DNA from: Pectobacterium carotovorum
GTDB taxonomy: Bacteria; Pseudomonadota; Gammaproteobacteria; Enterobacterales; Enterobacteriaceae
NCBI RefSeq assembly: GCF_900129615.1
Contig: NZ_FQWI01000003.1
Span: 248,001-312,000 of the forward strand
DNA length: 64,000 nt
Reading direction: 5' to 3'
Below, one piece after another: positions 54,599 to 64,000 of the stretch. The notes under the pieces are model-generated. The model was not told where the DNA came from. It saw nothing but the letters and a program-made list of their open reading frames with translations, and ran no database searches. Both the position numbers and the translations under genes were made by a program. Numbering within the stretch: the stretch's first letter is position 1; the number at the start of each line of letters is the position of its first letter.

Positions 54599-54662
54599 AG
54601 TAATCGGCAGTATTAATAATCGATGGTATTAACAATCGATAGTATTAAAAATCGACAGCATT
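54599..54662 (+). repeat. Four imperfect 16-bp tandem repeats ending at the rdgC stop codon
   Basis: Units are agtaatcggcagtatt, aataatcgatggtatt, aacaatcgatagtatt and aaaaatcgacagcatt, in register. The last unit enters the rdgC stop codon (54661-54663). Confidence 0.8.
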
Positions 54663-55590
54663 AACGTTGGGCTTCTCCGCCCAGCGCTTCAATCAGATTC
54701 GCAATCAATGCCGCCAGCTCGCTTGTCATCAAAATAAAATCAGCATCAAACCGCTGAGCAAAATCTTCCCGATCGATATCGTCGTTTTGTTCCCGCAGCG
54801 TATCGGAGAACTTCAAGCGTTTTACTGAACCGTCCTCAGACAAGACCAACTGAATCCGTTCCTGCCAGTCCAGCGCCAGCTTGGTGACGAGTTTGCCTGC
54901 TTCAATATGTACGGCGATTTCATCGCAGACCAAATCCTGTTTTTTACAGCGGATAACGCCGCCGTCTTCCAGAATGGCTTTCAGTTCTGCTTCATCCTGT
55001 AGCGCGAAACCTGCCGCCGGCTCACCGGAGCGAACCCACTCGGTCAGCGTCAGCTCGATGGGGTTTTCCATCGTCAGCGGCACAACGGGCAGCGAGCCCA
55101 GCGTTTTGCGCAGCAGTGCCAGCGTATCTTCCGCTTTTTTGGCGCTGGCGGCATCGACCATAATCAGGCCGTTAACCGTATCGATCCATAGCCAAACCTG
55201 GCTGAAACGGCTGAATGCACGCGGCAACAGGCTATGCAGCACTTCATCTTTCAGCGAGTCTTTTTCGGTTTTTTTCAGCTTGCGGTGCTGTTCCGCTTCC
55301 AGACGTTCAATCTTGGCCTGAAGGGTTTGCTTGATGACCGGAGAGGGCAGGATTTTTTCTTCTTTGCGGACGCAAATAACGATTTGCCCATTAACGACGT
55401 GCGTTAAGGCATCGCTATGGGATCCCATCGGCGATACCCAACCCGTTTTCATCATATCTTGACTGCTGCACGGGGTGAACGCGAAAGCGCTGAGCCGTTT
55501 TTCCAGTTCATCCGTAGATAAAACGTTATCTTTGGACAATACGCTGTCCCGGCTTAGGCGGTAAATCATTAAGTTCTTAAACCACAACAT
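54661..55590 (-). CDS. rdgC: Recombination-associated protein RdgC
   Basis: 309 residues from ATG 55590 ([15 protein letters not shown]), close to the 303 of E. coli; an upstream extension to 55761 has no family support and overlaps the dispersed repeat. Typical stretches are [36 protein letters not shown] and [18 protein letters not shown]. RdgC forms a ring that binds DNA and limits RecA filament assembly. Its 3' end runs directly into the 16-bp tandem repeats. It is followed on the genome by mak, as in E. coli. Confidence 0.96.
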   Translation of the reverse strand: MLWFKNLMIYRLSRDSVLSKDNVLSTDELEKRLSAFAFTPCSSQDMMKTGWVSPMGSHSDALTHVVNGQIVICVRKEEKILPSPVIKQTLQAKIERLEAEQHRKLKKTEKDSLKDEVLHSLLPRAFSRFSQVWLWIDTVNGLIMVDAASAKKAEDTLALLRKTLGSLPVVPLTMENPIELTLTEWVRSGEPAAGFALQDEAELKAILEDGGVIRCKKQDLVCDEIAVHIEAGKLVTKLALDWQERIQLVLSEDGSVKRLKFSDTLREQNDDIDREDFAQRFDADFILMTSELAALIANLIEALGGEAQR

Positions 55591-55742
55591 GGTGTTATCC
55601 CTGACTGGGCGCGCAGGTTTGCACGCGGGTTTGTAATGTTGCGCGCATGATAACGAATTCGAGGCGGTTATGTGGAATAAAAAACTGGGATTCAGAGGAA
55701 TACCTATCACGCTTTGAATGGCAGCGGATTGGTTTCTCTGGT

Positions 55743-55803
<61 letters not shown>

Positions 55804-55876
55804 CTTATCCATATAAGAACGTTTTCAGGTCGGTGAAAAATTTACTCGACCTATTTACAACACGCGGGGAGACATC

Positions 55877-56788
55877 ATGAGAATCGGTATCGATCTAGGC
55901 GGGACGAAAACGGAAGTCATTGCGCTGGATGATGAGGGGCAGGAACGTTTTCGGCAGCGTATGCCGACGCCAAGAAATGACTACCCGGAAACGCTGCGGA
56001 CTATCGCCACGCTGGTGGATATGGCGGAAAAAGCGACAGGCAGCCGTGGCAGCGTTGGCGTGGGGATCCCCGGTACGCTGTCGCCGTTTACCGGTAAGGT
56101 AAAAAATGCCAACTCCACCTGGCTCAACGGCCAAGCGCTGGATCGCGATCTCGCCACGCTGCTGAATCGGCCCGTGCGGGTTGCCAATGACGCGAACTGT
56201 TTCGCGGTTTCAGAGGCGGTTGACGGTGCTGGGGCAGGGAAGCAGACCGTCTTCGCGGTCATCATCGGAACCGGCTGTGGGTCGGGCATTGCGCTGAACG
56301 GTCAGGCTCACGTCGGCGGCAACGGTATTGCAGGCGAGTGGGGACATAACCCGCTGCCTTGGATGGATGACGATGAGCTGCGCTATAGGCAGACGGTTCC
56401 CTGCTACTGCGGTAAATCTGGCTGTATTGAAACGTTTATCTCCGGCACCGGATTTGCCGTGGATTACCAGCGCCTGAGCGGCCAGCCGCACAAGGGCGAG
56501 GCAGTTATTGCCTTAGCGGAGCAGGGCGATCCCATTGCAGAACTGGCGTTACAGCGCTATGAACATCGTCTGGCAAAATCGCTGGCGCATGTGATTAACC
56601 TGCTCGACCCTGATGTCGTGGTGCTGGGGGGAGGAATGAGCAACGTCTCTCGTCTTTATCAGACCGTGCCGGAAAAGATTAAACCGTGGATCTTCGGCGG
56701 TGAGTGCGAAACGCCCGTGCTTCAAGCCATACACGGCGACTCCAGCGGGGTACGCGGCGCCGCCTGGCTCTGGCCGAAGACGGAATAA
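55877..56788 (+). CDS. mak: Fructokinase/mannokinase Mak (ROK family)
   Basis: 303 residues. The ROK fold shows the ATP-binding DLGGTKTE, the catalytic [23 protein letters not shown], the zinc-binding [10 protein letters not shown]...[12 protein letters not shown] and the second phosphate loop VVLGGGMSN. It phosphorylates fructose or mannose. GGGGAGA precedes ATG 55877. It converges with sbcC, with 3 bp between stop codons. Confidence 0.95.
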   Translation: MRIGIDLGGTKTEVIALDDEGQERFRQRMPTPRNDYPETLRTIATLVDMAEKATGSRGSVGVGIPGTLSPFTGKVKNANSTWLNGQALDRDLATLLNRPVRVANDANCFAVSEAVDGAGAGKQTVFAVIIGTGCGSGIALNGQAHVGGNGIAGEWGHNPLPWMDDDELRYRQTVPCYCGKSGCIETFISGTGFAVDYQRLSGQPHKGEAVIALAEQGDPIAELALQRYEHRLAKSLAHVINLLDPDVVVLGGGMSNVSRLYQTVPEKIKPWIFGGECETPVLQAIHGDSSGVRGAAWLWPKTE

Positions 56789-56791
56789 TGG

Positions 56792-59700
56792 CTAAACGGC
56801 GTACTGCGGTGCCAGCCTGCTGACGCCCAGTCCGTTAACCTTCTGCACTTTGATCTGTACTGGGATACGCTCTTTCATCGCTTCGACATGGCTAATGACG
56901 CCGATGGTTTTGCCGGAGGCGTTCAGGTTATCGAGCGCGTCCAGCGCGATATCCAGCGTCTCGGCATCCAGCGTACCGAAGCCCTCATCCAGAAACAGCG
57001 AGTCGATACTGGCTTTATGGCTGACCAGATCGGATAGCGCCAGCGCCAGCGATAAACTCACTAAGAAGCTCTCGCCGCCGGACAGCGTACGCGTATCACG
57101 CTCGGCGTCCGCTTGCCAAGTATCCATCACCAGCAACTCCAGCTCGTCGCCGGGTTTCCGTTTCAGCATATAGCGCCCGTGCAGGCGGGAAAGCTGGAGA
57201 TTGGCGAGATAAACCAGATGATCCAACGTTAGCCCCTGAGCAAACTTACGGAATTTATGCCCGCTTTGTGAGCCGATGAGCGTATTAAGACAGCTCCAGT
57301 CGTCATACATTTGCTGACTTTGGGCGATCTCAGTGAGCAAATCCTGCTGGTTCCGGCGATGTTGTTTATCGTCAGCTAACTGGTGCTGGAACTCACCCTG
57401 CTGCCGCAGGTTAGCTTTCAGCGTTTCATCCAGCGCTGCCAACTGCTGTTGTACCGCTTCCTGCGTGGCGTCTTCCGTCAGGGAGGCGGGGCGCTTTTGC
57501 TGATGAGCGAGCAGCTCCCGCTCAGCCTGTTGGTGAAGGGCCGCCGCCTGCTGCAAGCTTTGGTACAGCTTTTCCTTCCATACCTGCAACGTCTGACGTT
57601 CCTGCTCATCAAGCAGCGCATTGAGGAACGTGGCTTCATCGGCGAAAGTGCTTTGCTGCAAAGCCTGAGTAAAACGTTCGGTCGCACTCTCATGCTGGCG
57701 CGTGCTCTGTTCATACTGCTGTTGCGTGCTCGCTAGCTCCCCCGTCAGGCGGCTCAGCGTCGTTTCGGTTTGCTGCCGAGCTGACAGGGCCAGGCGGAGC
57801 GCATCATCATACTGTTGGCTGGTTCGCTGTAGCTGTACGCGCACAGCCGCGATTTGCCTATCGCCGAAAAGTGTCTGTCGTTCCTGTTGGCTTGTGTTGA
57901 GCAACGCGAGGTGTTGTTCCAACTGCTGTTGCTGCGCCTGTAGTTGCTGCTTTGCCTCAGTCACACTGCGTTTCAGATGCTGAAGATCGCTGTCCAAAGT
58001 GGCTAACAGCGGAATTAAGCGAGACTGCTCCTGCTCTTTGGCTTTCCAGTCTTGCCATTCGCTTTCACGCTGAGCTAGCCAGTCATCCTGTGCGTCAGCT
58101 TCCGGCAGCAGAAGCCCCACATTTGCCAGCGCCTGCGTGATTTCCTGAGTGTGCTGCGTGATCTGCTGGTGCACGTTTTGCAGCGACTGCTCGGTCTCTT
58201 GCTGCGTAACGTTTAGCGAAGTTTGTTGCTGGGTATTCAGCGCGATTTTCTGGTCGAATTCCCGCTGCAATCCCTCTGCGGCAGTCAGTAAATCCTTACT
58301 TTCCTGCCACTGTTTTTGCAATTGCTCGCGTGCAGTAATCTGCTGTCGAATATCCTGTTCTTCGGCTTCATTTTGCGCAAGCCAGGCTGCGAGCTCATCT
58401 GGCTGTTCCAGCGAGTAGTTACCTTGTAAGCGCTCACTGACATCTTGCCACTGTTGCCGCAGGGCATGATGTTCGCTATCTAGCTGAGCGATGTCCTGTT
58501 GCAGCTGTTCCCGCTGTTGCTCTCGTGCGGTCAACTGTGCCGTCATATTCGCCAGCGCTGTCGTTAACTGGTTCACTTCCTGCTGTAGCGCTGTCAGGCG
58601 GCTTTGGGTTTCAGACGGTTGCAGCGCCTGATAGCGTTCGATGGCTGGATGCTCGGTTGAACCACATAGCGGGCATGCTTCTCCGGCCTGTAGCCGCTGG
58701 CGTTCGGCTTCCAGCTTAACGATACGCTCTTCCTGCCGGAGCAGCGTTTCCAGATCTGCCAGATGCTTGCTTCGTTGCTCATACTCAGATTGTTGCTGTT
58801 TCTTTAAGACTTCTGACTGGCTGATATGCTCTTGTACCTCACCCTGTTTGGCGAGGTACTGCTGCTTGCGAACGTGCAGACGCTGGAACTGGTCGCTGAT
58901 TGTCGCGAGCTGTTGGCGTTCAGCGCGCTGGTCAATGTGTTGATTAAACTGCTGTTGCAGGGCGGAAAGCGGCTGGTGCGCTTCCTGCTGTTGCCGTGTC
59001 TCATCGTGTTGCATGAACTGCTGACGGGCTGCATCAACGACCGCTTGTTGTTCACGCTGCTGTGCCGCCAGCGTCACAGTTTCTTGCTGTAATGTTGCTG
59101 ACTGTGCGGTGTGCTGTGCCTGTTTTTGCTTCAGCTTCTGCTGTTCGTCCTGAAGCTGGCGCCGTTGCCGAAACTGGGTGCGCCACAGAGGAAGTTGTTC
59201 TCCCCACTGCTGATGATGCGCGTATTGCTGGCGGTAAAGCTGGATCTGTTCAAGCTGTTGTTTAGCCTGCTGCTGTTCCGTCGCTGTCTGGGTTTGTTTA
59301 CTTTCATCCGCGTGCAGACGAGCCAGCGTTTTTGCCAGTTCGTCCTGTTGCTGCGTTTTTTGCTGCATCAGCGTGGTAATGCGATGGTCAAGTGGCACAA
59401 CCTGTTCGTTGATCACCTGCTCTTGTTGCTGCCGTACCCGTTTGTGCTCACTAACCTCCAGCTCTGCTTTTTCTTCCTGCTGGCGTAGCGCGGTTAATGT
59501 CACCTGCTCGGCGGCCTGCTTCCCGGTCAGCTGTTCAATATGCTGTGCCAGTGCAAGAGATTCCTGTCGATAGCGCTCTCGTTCCTGATGTAGCGGCCTC
59601 AGTTTTTCTGCCGGTTCGCTGTGGGTTAACCTGTCGAGCTGCGGTTTAGCCTGCTGAATGGCGGATTCGGCGCTCGCATGCTGCGCCTGCGTGCTGGTTA

Positions 59701-60475
59701 ACTGCGTGTGCTGCTGCGTCAGTTGCTCAAACCAGCGCAGCGTAGTCAGCGCTTGCTCACGTTCGGCGTTGCCCCGTTGCTCCTGCTGGATCAGCTCGGC
59801 AAGCTGTTCTTCCACCTGCTGACGCTGTTCATCAGTTAACAGTTGAATGCCTGATGCGCGCGCCTGTAGCGTGTTCAGTGCGACGTTTGCCTGTTTGTGC
59901 TTGTCATAGACGCGTTCGGAAATCAGGCCGTAGATGTCCGTGCCGGTCAACTCTTCCAGCAGTTCCGCTCGGTCGTCTGCTTTGGCGTTGAGGAAGGCGG
60001 CAAATTGCCCCTGCGACAGCATCATGGATCGCGTGAAGCGGCCGAAATCCAGTCCGGTGAGCTGTGTGATCATCTCTTTCTTATCATTGAGCTTTTCACA
60101 CAGAATTTTGCCGTCTTCAATGAGCGCGAGTTCGGCCTTGGGGGACTGTAGGTTGCCGTCTGGCGCGTTTCTTGCCCGACGTTGGCTCCAGAAAGCACGA
60201 TATCCGACGCCTTTAACCTCGAACTCAACCTCGGCAAGACATTCTGCGGTATTACGCGTCATCAGGTCATTCTGGCTGGCGGAAAGCAGGCCGAGCCGTG
60301 GCGTTTCGTGATACAGCGCCAGACAGATGGCATCCAGCAGCGTGGTTTTTCCCGCGCCGGTCGGGCCGGTAATGGCAAATAAGCCATTGCTGGAAAACGG
60401 CTCCTGCGTGAAGTCGATTTTCCATTCGCCTTTCAACGCATTGAGGTTCTTTAAGCGCAGACTGAGGATTTTCAT
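56792..60475 (-). CDS. sbcC: Exonuclease subunit SbcC
   Basis: 1227 residues. The N-terminal ATPase half has Walker [26 protein letters not shown]. Two very long coiled coils (about 170-500 and 650-1000) flank the zinc hook at ACPLCGS (about residue 590). The C-terminal half has the signature [23 protein letters not shown] and Walker [18 protein letters not shown]. With SbcD it cleaves DNA hairpins and protein-blocked ends. Its ATG overlaps the sbcD stop by 4 bp. Confidence 0.97.
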   Translation of the reverse strand: MKILSLRLKNLNALKGEWKIDFTQEPFSSNGLFAITGPTGAGKTTLLDAICLALYHETPRLGLLSASQNDLMTRNTAECLAEVEFEVKGVGYRAFWSQRRARNAPDGNLQSPKAELALIEDGKILCEKLNDKKEMITQLTGLDFGRFTRSMMLSQGQFAAFLNAKADDRAELLEELTGTDIYGLISERVYDKHKQANVALNTLQARASGIQLLTDEQRQQVEEQLAELIQQEQRGNAEREQALTTLRWFEQLTQQHTQLTSTQAQHASAESAIQQAKPQLDRLTHSEPAEKLRPLHQERERYRQESLALAQHIEQLTGKQAAEQVTLTALRQQEEKAELEVSEHKRVRQQQEQVINEQVVPLDHRITTLMQQKTQQQDELAKTLARLHADESKQTQTATEQQQAKQQLEQIQLYRQQYAHHQQWGEQLPLWRTQFRQRRQLQDEQQKLKQKQAQHTAQSATLQQETVTLAAQQREQQAVVDAARQQFMQHDETRQQQEAHQPLSALQQQFNQHIDQRAERQQLATISDQFQRLHVRKQQYLAKQGEVQEHISQSEVLKKQQQSEYEQRSKHLADLETLLRQEERIVKLEAERQRLQAGEACPLCGSTEHPAIERYQALQPSETQSRLTALQQEVNQLTTALANMTAQLTAREQQREQLQQDIAQLDSEHHALRQQWQDVSERLQGNYSLEQPDELAAWLAQNEAEEQDIRQQITAREQLQKQWQESKDLLTAAEGLQREFDQKIALNTQQQTSLNVTQQETEQSLQNVHQQITQHTQEITQALANVGLLLPEADAQDDWLAQRESEWQDWKAKEQEQSRLIPLLATLDSDLQHLKRSVTEAKQQLQAQQQQLEQHLALLNTSQQERQTLFGDRQIAAVRVQLQRTSQQYDDALRLALSARQQTETTLSRLTGELASTQQQYEQSTRQHESATERFTQALQQSTFADEATFLNALLDEQERQTLQVWKEKLYQSLQQAAALHQQAERELLAHQQKRPASLTEDATQEAVQQQLAALDETLKANLRQQGEFQHQLADDKQHRRNQQDLLTEIAQSQQMYDDWSCLNTLIGSQSGHKFRKFAQGLTLDHLVYLANLQLSRLHGRYMLKRKPGDELELLVMDTWQADAERDTRTLSGGESFLVSLSLALALSDLVSHKASIDSLFLDEGFGTLDAETLDIALDALDNLNASGKTIGVISHVEAMKERIPVQIKVQKVNGLGVSRLAPQYAV

Positions 60476-61698
60476 TGGGCAGGCTCGCTATTTTCCAGTT
60501 CATCAATAACCTGATTAAACAGCGTGCGAACACGCTGTTGGCGACCGTCTTCCATGTCTGTCTCCGTTGCCAGACGACGTTCAAAAACGTCATGCACGCT
60601 TAATTCGTTTAGCGTTTCCTTGTCCTGTCGGGTAATCGCCTGCATACGCTGTTCACGCGTGCGGCGCAGCAGCAACACCTCCACGGGCAGGTGCTCGGTC
60701 ATCGCCTGAATACGTTTTTGCATGTCGCTCAGATAATCCTGCGTGTTGAGCTCAATATCCAACCACACGGGCTTGTCGCCCTGATAGTTCTGGAAGGTGG
60801 CCAGCTGTTTTTCAATATCGCTCAGGCTGCCTTTAATCAGCTGCATCGGCTGAGTCATGGGGATTGGCAGTGTTTCTACTTGTGCTGGCGTGTCTGGTGC
60901 AAAGCTCACCAGGCAGACGGATTTCTCGCTGTTTAGCTCATCAAAACTCAACGGGATGGGCGAACCGCTGTAGCGAATATGCTCGCTTTGGGTCACGCGC
61001 TGTGGGCGGTGAATATGGCCGAGCGCGATATAATCCGCAGGAGGAAAAGCCTGAGCCGGGAAGGCATCGAGCGTACCAATATAGATATCGCGCACGGATT
61101 CCGAGGCGGTTGCACCAATCGTCGTCAGGTGTCCGGTTGCAATAATCGGCAGCGGCAGGCCTAGTTCGTCGCGTTTTTGGCAAGCCAGTTGATAACACTG
61201 CTGGTAGTGCGCGGTAATCGCTTCCTGTAGAGCCAGCTGTTTCTCATCCCCGGATTGCCCGGCTTTGCTGGTTAACACATCACGCGGACGTAAAAAAGGA
61301 ATCGCGCAGAGCAGGGCGCCGGGCTGCCGCTGACGGTCTTCCAGCAGGATTACCTGTTGGGCAGGATCGTCGCTGGCGCAGGCAATTACCCGCGTGTTCA
61401 GGCAGGCCAGTAACTCGCGGGATTCATTCAGCATCGCGACGGAATCGTGGTTGCCGCCGAGAATAACGAGCTGGCAGCCCGTGCGCTGTAGTTCTACCAC
61501 GAAGCTATAATACATTTCCCGTGCATAGCTGGGGGGCGAGCCGTTATCAAAAATATCGCCTGCGACTATAATGGCATCGACCTGATGTTGTTCCACCTGA
61601 GCGATAAGCCAGTGCAGAAAAGCCTGATGCTCAGCAGCGCGGCTTTTGGTATAAAAATATTGCCCTAAATGCCAATCGGCGGTGTGGATAATGCGCAT
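60472..61698 (-). CDS. sbcD: Exonuclease subunit SbcD
   Basis: 408 residues from ATG 61698, which gives the standard N-terminus [16 protein letters not shown]; the upstream ATG at 61746 adds 16 unmatched residues. The five phosphoesterase motifs are [30 protein letters not shown] and LGHIHRPQ. It supplies the Mn-dependent nuclease of SbcCD. GAGAGAA precedes the start. It is divergent from phoB across about 290 bp. Confidence 0.97.
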   Translation of the reverse strand: MRIIHTADWHLGQYFYTKSRAAEHQAFLHWLIAQVEQHQVDAIIVAGDIFDNGSPPSYAREMYYSFVVELQRTGCQLVILGGNHDSVAMLNESRELLACLNTRVIACASDDPAQQVILLEDRQRQPGALLCAIPFLRPRDVLTSKAGQSGDEKQLALQEAITAHYQQCYQLACQKRDELGLPLPIIATGHLTTIGATASESVRDIYIGTLDAFPAQAFPPADYIALGHIHRPQRVTQSEHIRYSGSPIPLSFDELNSEKSVCLVSFAPDTPAQVETLPIPMTQPMQLIKGSLSDIEKQLATFQNYQGDKPVWLDIELNTQDYLSDMQKRIQAMTEHLPVEVLLLRRTREQRMQAITRQDKETLNELSVHDVFERRLATETDMEDGRQQRVRTLFNQVIDELENSEPAQ

Positions 61699-61924
61699 CG
61701 TGTTCTCTCGATATTCATGCCGCGTGGCGATGGACGACGTTGTCATTATTTATTATGTGAAAGGGTGTGTCGTCGCCATCGTACTTTGTCATCGTAATGC
61801 CATGATTATATATAGCAGGCATGGCGGCTGTCGCGGTGGAATCAGACGTTTGGAAAGCGGCTCGAAAAATCGGATGTACGCGTTGTAACAATCGTGCAGA
61901 GAGGTCCGTGTGTTTTTCATAAAT

Positions 61925-61942
61925 CTGTCATAAAACTGACGC
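61925..61942 (+). promoter_or_regulatory. Pho box upstream of phoB
   Basis: ctgtcataaaactgacgc matches the PhoB-binding consensus CTGTCATAWAWCTGTCAY, with the first half perfect. It lies about 50 bp before the phoB start, so the operon should be autoregulated under phosphate limitation. Confidence 0.9.
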
Positions 61943-61992
61943 ATAATGCCTCCGCCTGCTAACAGCGACGATGATTAACGACAGGATTAACA

Positions 61993-62682
61993 ATGGCAAA
62001 ACGCATATTAGTCGTGGAAGATGAAGCACCAATTCGTGAAATGGTCTGCTTTGTACTGGAACAAAATGGTTATCAACCTGTTGAAGCTGAAGACTATGAC
62101 AGCGCGGTCACGCAACTGTCGGAGCCATTCCCGGAACTGGTGTTATTGGACTGGATGCTGCCAGGCGGGTCGGGCCTGCAATTCATCAAGCATATGAAGC
62201 GCGAGGCGCTGACGCGTGATATTCCGGTGATGATGTTGACCGCGCGTGGCGAAGAAGAAGACCGCGTGCGCGGGCTTGAAGTGGGGGCGGATGATTACAT
62301 TACCAAACCGTTCTCACCCAAAGAACTGGTGGCGCGTATCAAAGCCGTGATGCGCCGAATTTCACCGATGGCGGTGGAAGAAGTGATTGAAATGCGTGGC
62401 CTGAGCCTCGATCCTTCCTCACATCGCGTGACGACCGAAGAGCACGCGTTGGACATGGGGCCGACGGAATTTAAACTGCTGCATTTCTTTATGACGCATC
62501 CTGAACGTGTTTATAGCCGGGAACAGTTGCTGAATCACGTTTGGGGCACTAACGTTTATGTTGAAGATCGTACTGTCGACGTCCATATTCGTCGCCTGCG
62601 TAAAGCGCTGGAAACCAGCGGACATGACAAAATGGTGCAAACCGTTCGGGGAACGGGCTACCGTTTTTCAACGCGTTACTGA
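61993..62682 (+). CDS. phoB: Phosphate regulon response regulator PhoB
   Basis: 229 residues. The receiver domain has acidic residues [10 protein letters not shown], the phospho-acceptor Asp in [13 protein letters not shown] (about residue 53), [10 protein letters not shown] and the Lys of [17 protein letters not shown]. The C-terminal OmpR-type winged helix has [30 protein letters not shown] and [15 protein letters not shown]. It activates phosphate-starvation genes. It is followed after 27 bp by phoR. Confidence 0.98.
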   Translation: MAKRILVVEDEAPIREMVCFVLEQNGYQPVEAEDYDSAVTQLSEPFPELVLLDWMLPGGSGLQFIKHMKREALTRDIPVMMLTARGEEEDRVRGLEVGADDYITKPFSPKELVARIKAVMRRISPMAVEEVIEMRGLSLDPSSHRVTTEEHALDMGPTEFKLLHFFMTHPERVYSREQLLNHVWGTNVYVEDRTVDVHIRRLRKALETSGHDKMVQTVRGTGYRFSTRY

Positions 62683-62709
62683 GGTGATCGTAACCGGAGA
62701 AATATTAAC

Positions 62710-64000
62710 GTGCTAGAACGTTTATCCTGGAAAAGGCTGGCATTGGAGCTAGCTTTTTTTTGTTTGCCCGCTTTACTGCTGGGGCTGATTTTTGGCTATC
62801 TGCCCTGGTTTCTGCTGGTCGCGGTATTAGGCCTACTGTGCTGGAATTTTTATAACCAGCTAAAACTCTCTTACTGGCTGTGGGTTGACCGCAGCATGAC
62901 GCCACCGCCCGGTCGTTGGAGCTGGGAGCCGCTGTTCTACGGACTCTATCAGATGCAGTTGCGTAACCGACGCCGACGCCGTGAGCTGGCGCTCCTGATC
63001 AAACGGTTTCGCAGCGGTGCCGAGTCTTTGCCCGATGCCGTGGTGATCACTACCGAAGAAGGAACGATCTTCTGGTGTAATCATCTGGCGCAGCACCTGC
63101 TGAGTTTTCGCTGGCCGGAAGATAACGGTCAGAATATCCTCAACTTATTGCGCTATCCCGAATTCACGAATTACATGAAAGGACAGGATTTTAGCCGTCC
63201 TCTCACGTTGCAGTTGAATAATTCCCACCATGTTGAATTCCGCGTGATGCCCTATTCCGAAGGGCAGCTACTGATGGTGGTGCGTGATATTACGCAAATG
63301 CACCAGCTTGAAGGCGCCAGACGTAACTTTTTTGCCAACGTGAGCCATGAACTGCGTACGCCGCTGACGGTGTTGCAGGGTTATCTGGAAATGATGCAGG
63401 AAGAAACGCTGGATGCAGCCTTGCGAGGGAAGGCGCTGAATACCATGCAGGAGCAGACCCGACGCATGGACGGGCTGGTCAAACAGCTGCTGACCCTGTC
63501 CCGTATTGAGGCAGCGACGGCAATCGATCTGAATGAAAAAGTCGATATCCCATTGATGCTGCGCGTATTGCAGCGTGAAGCGCAGACCCTGAGCCAGGGG
63601 CGTCATGAGATCGTCTTTCGTGTGAACGAAAGCCTCCGCGTGTTTGGTAATGAAGAACAGCTGCGCAGTGCGGTATCCAATCTGGTGTATAACGCGGTCA
63701 ACCATACGCCAGCGGGAACGCGTATCGAAGTCTGCTGGCAGAAGATCCCGCAGGGTGCGCAATTTCAGGTCAGCGATAACGGGCCGGGCATTGCGGCTGA
63801 GCATTTGCCGCGCCTGACGGAACGCTTTTATCGGGTGGATAAGGCGCGTTCACGACAGACGGGCGGCAGCGGACTCGGGCTGGCGATTGTTAAGCATGCG
63901 CTCAGCCATCATGATTCCCGTCTGGAGATCATGAGTGAGGATGGTCTGGGCTCGCGTTTCGTCTTTACGTTGCCGAATCGGTTGATTGTCCCTGCCTCTC
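62710..64000 (+). CDS. phoR: Phosphate regulon sensor kinase PhoR (3' end outside window)
   Basis: About 430 residues are present from a GTG at 62710; AACCGGAG lies upstream. Two membrane segments near the N-terminus (about 12-55) lack a periplasmic domain, as in E. coli PhoR. A PAS domain follows (about 95-190, [19 protein letters not shown]), then the DHp helix with the phosphorylated His in [22 protein letters not shown]. The HATPase domain has N-box [23 protein letters not shown], the F-box and [15 protein letters not shown]. The reading frame is open at the window end. It responds to phosphate through the Pst transporter and PhoU. Confidence 0.97.
   Translation, partial: MLERLSWKRLALELAFFCLPALLLGLIFGYLPWFLLVAVLGLLCWNFYNQLKLSYWLWVDRSMTPPPGRWSWEPLFYGLYQMQLRNRRRRRELALLIKRFRSGAESLPDAVVITTEEGTIFWCNHLAQHLLSFRWPEDNGQNILNLLRYPEFTNYMKGQDFSRPLTLQLNNSHHVEFRVMPYSEGQLLMVVRDITQMHQLEGARRNFFANVSHELRTPLTVLQGYLEMMQEETLDAALRGKALNTMQEQTRRMDGLVKQLLTLSRIEAATAIDLNEKVDIPLMLRVLQREAQTLSQGRHEIVFRVNESLRVFGNEEQLRSAVSNLVYNAVNHTPAGTRIEVCWQKIPQGAQFQVSDNGPGIAAEHLPRLTERFYRVDKARSRQTGGSGLGLAIVKHALSHHDSRLEIMSEDGLGSRFVFTLPNRLIVPAS

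Overview
The window reads as chromosome from a soft-rot enterobacterium of the Pectobacterium type. The main evidence is a divergent pair of secreted pectinases (a PL3 pectate lyase and a GH28 endopolygalacturonase), a hexuronate gene pair (uxuR-uxuA), and conserved enterobacterial blocks (yaeQ-nlpE, phoR-phoB-sbcD-sbcC-mak-rdgC, yegTUVW). Genes are dense, with ordinary enterobacterial codon use. The exception is an AT-rich accessory patch at about 4.1-6.5 kb.

Layout. 1-3.7 kb: the end of yaeQ, nlpE and mutS. 3.9-6.6 kb: a small accessory island bounded by a perfect 20-bp direct repeat, holding a DUF4225-like gene, two tandem paralogous small membrane proteins and an orphan T6SS hcp. 6.6-11 kb: a glutathione S-transferase, the remnant of an iron-siderophore ABC ATPase, a CSS-motif/EAL phosphodiesterase, yjdM and mltB. 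11.5-16.2 kb: a TauE-like exporter with a convergent LysR regulator, then a siaABCD-like cassette (SpoIIE-type phosphatase with a CBS-like N-terminus, kinase-like SiaB, SiaC switch protein, GGDEF cyclase). 16.4-23 kb: a lipoprotein hydrolase, uxuR-uxuA with visible operators, and the pectinase pair. 23.2-43.1 kb: a type I secretion operon (TolC-like, ABC, HlyD-like) with its 4864-residue BapA/LapA-like adhesin of about 44 Ig-like repeats. 43.8-52.2 kb: yojI, ansB, aroL, ppnP and the yegTUV operon with convergent yegW. 52.7-64 kb: a dCache chemoreceptor with a clear sigma-28 promoter, rdgC, mak, sbcC-sbcD, and phoB-phoR behind a Pho box, with phoR cut by the window end.

How it fits together. 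The pectinases and uxuA belong to pectin/galacturonate use. The Sia cassette, the EAL phosphodiesterase and the giant adhesin form a plausible c-di-GMP/surface-attachment theme, which is inference from co-location. The Hcp island looks like a mobile effector/immunity-type module.

The least explained structure is a dispersed mosaic element with three copies (11115-11364, 23031-23133, 28170-28493). Its copies differ in sequence while several stems are kept by paired changes. All three lie in sense orientation just downstream of a gene.
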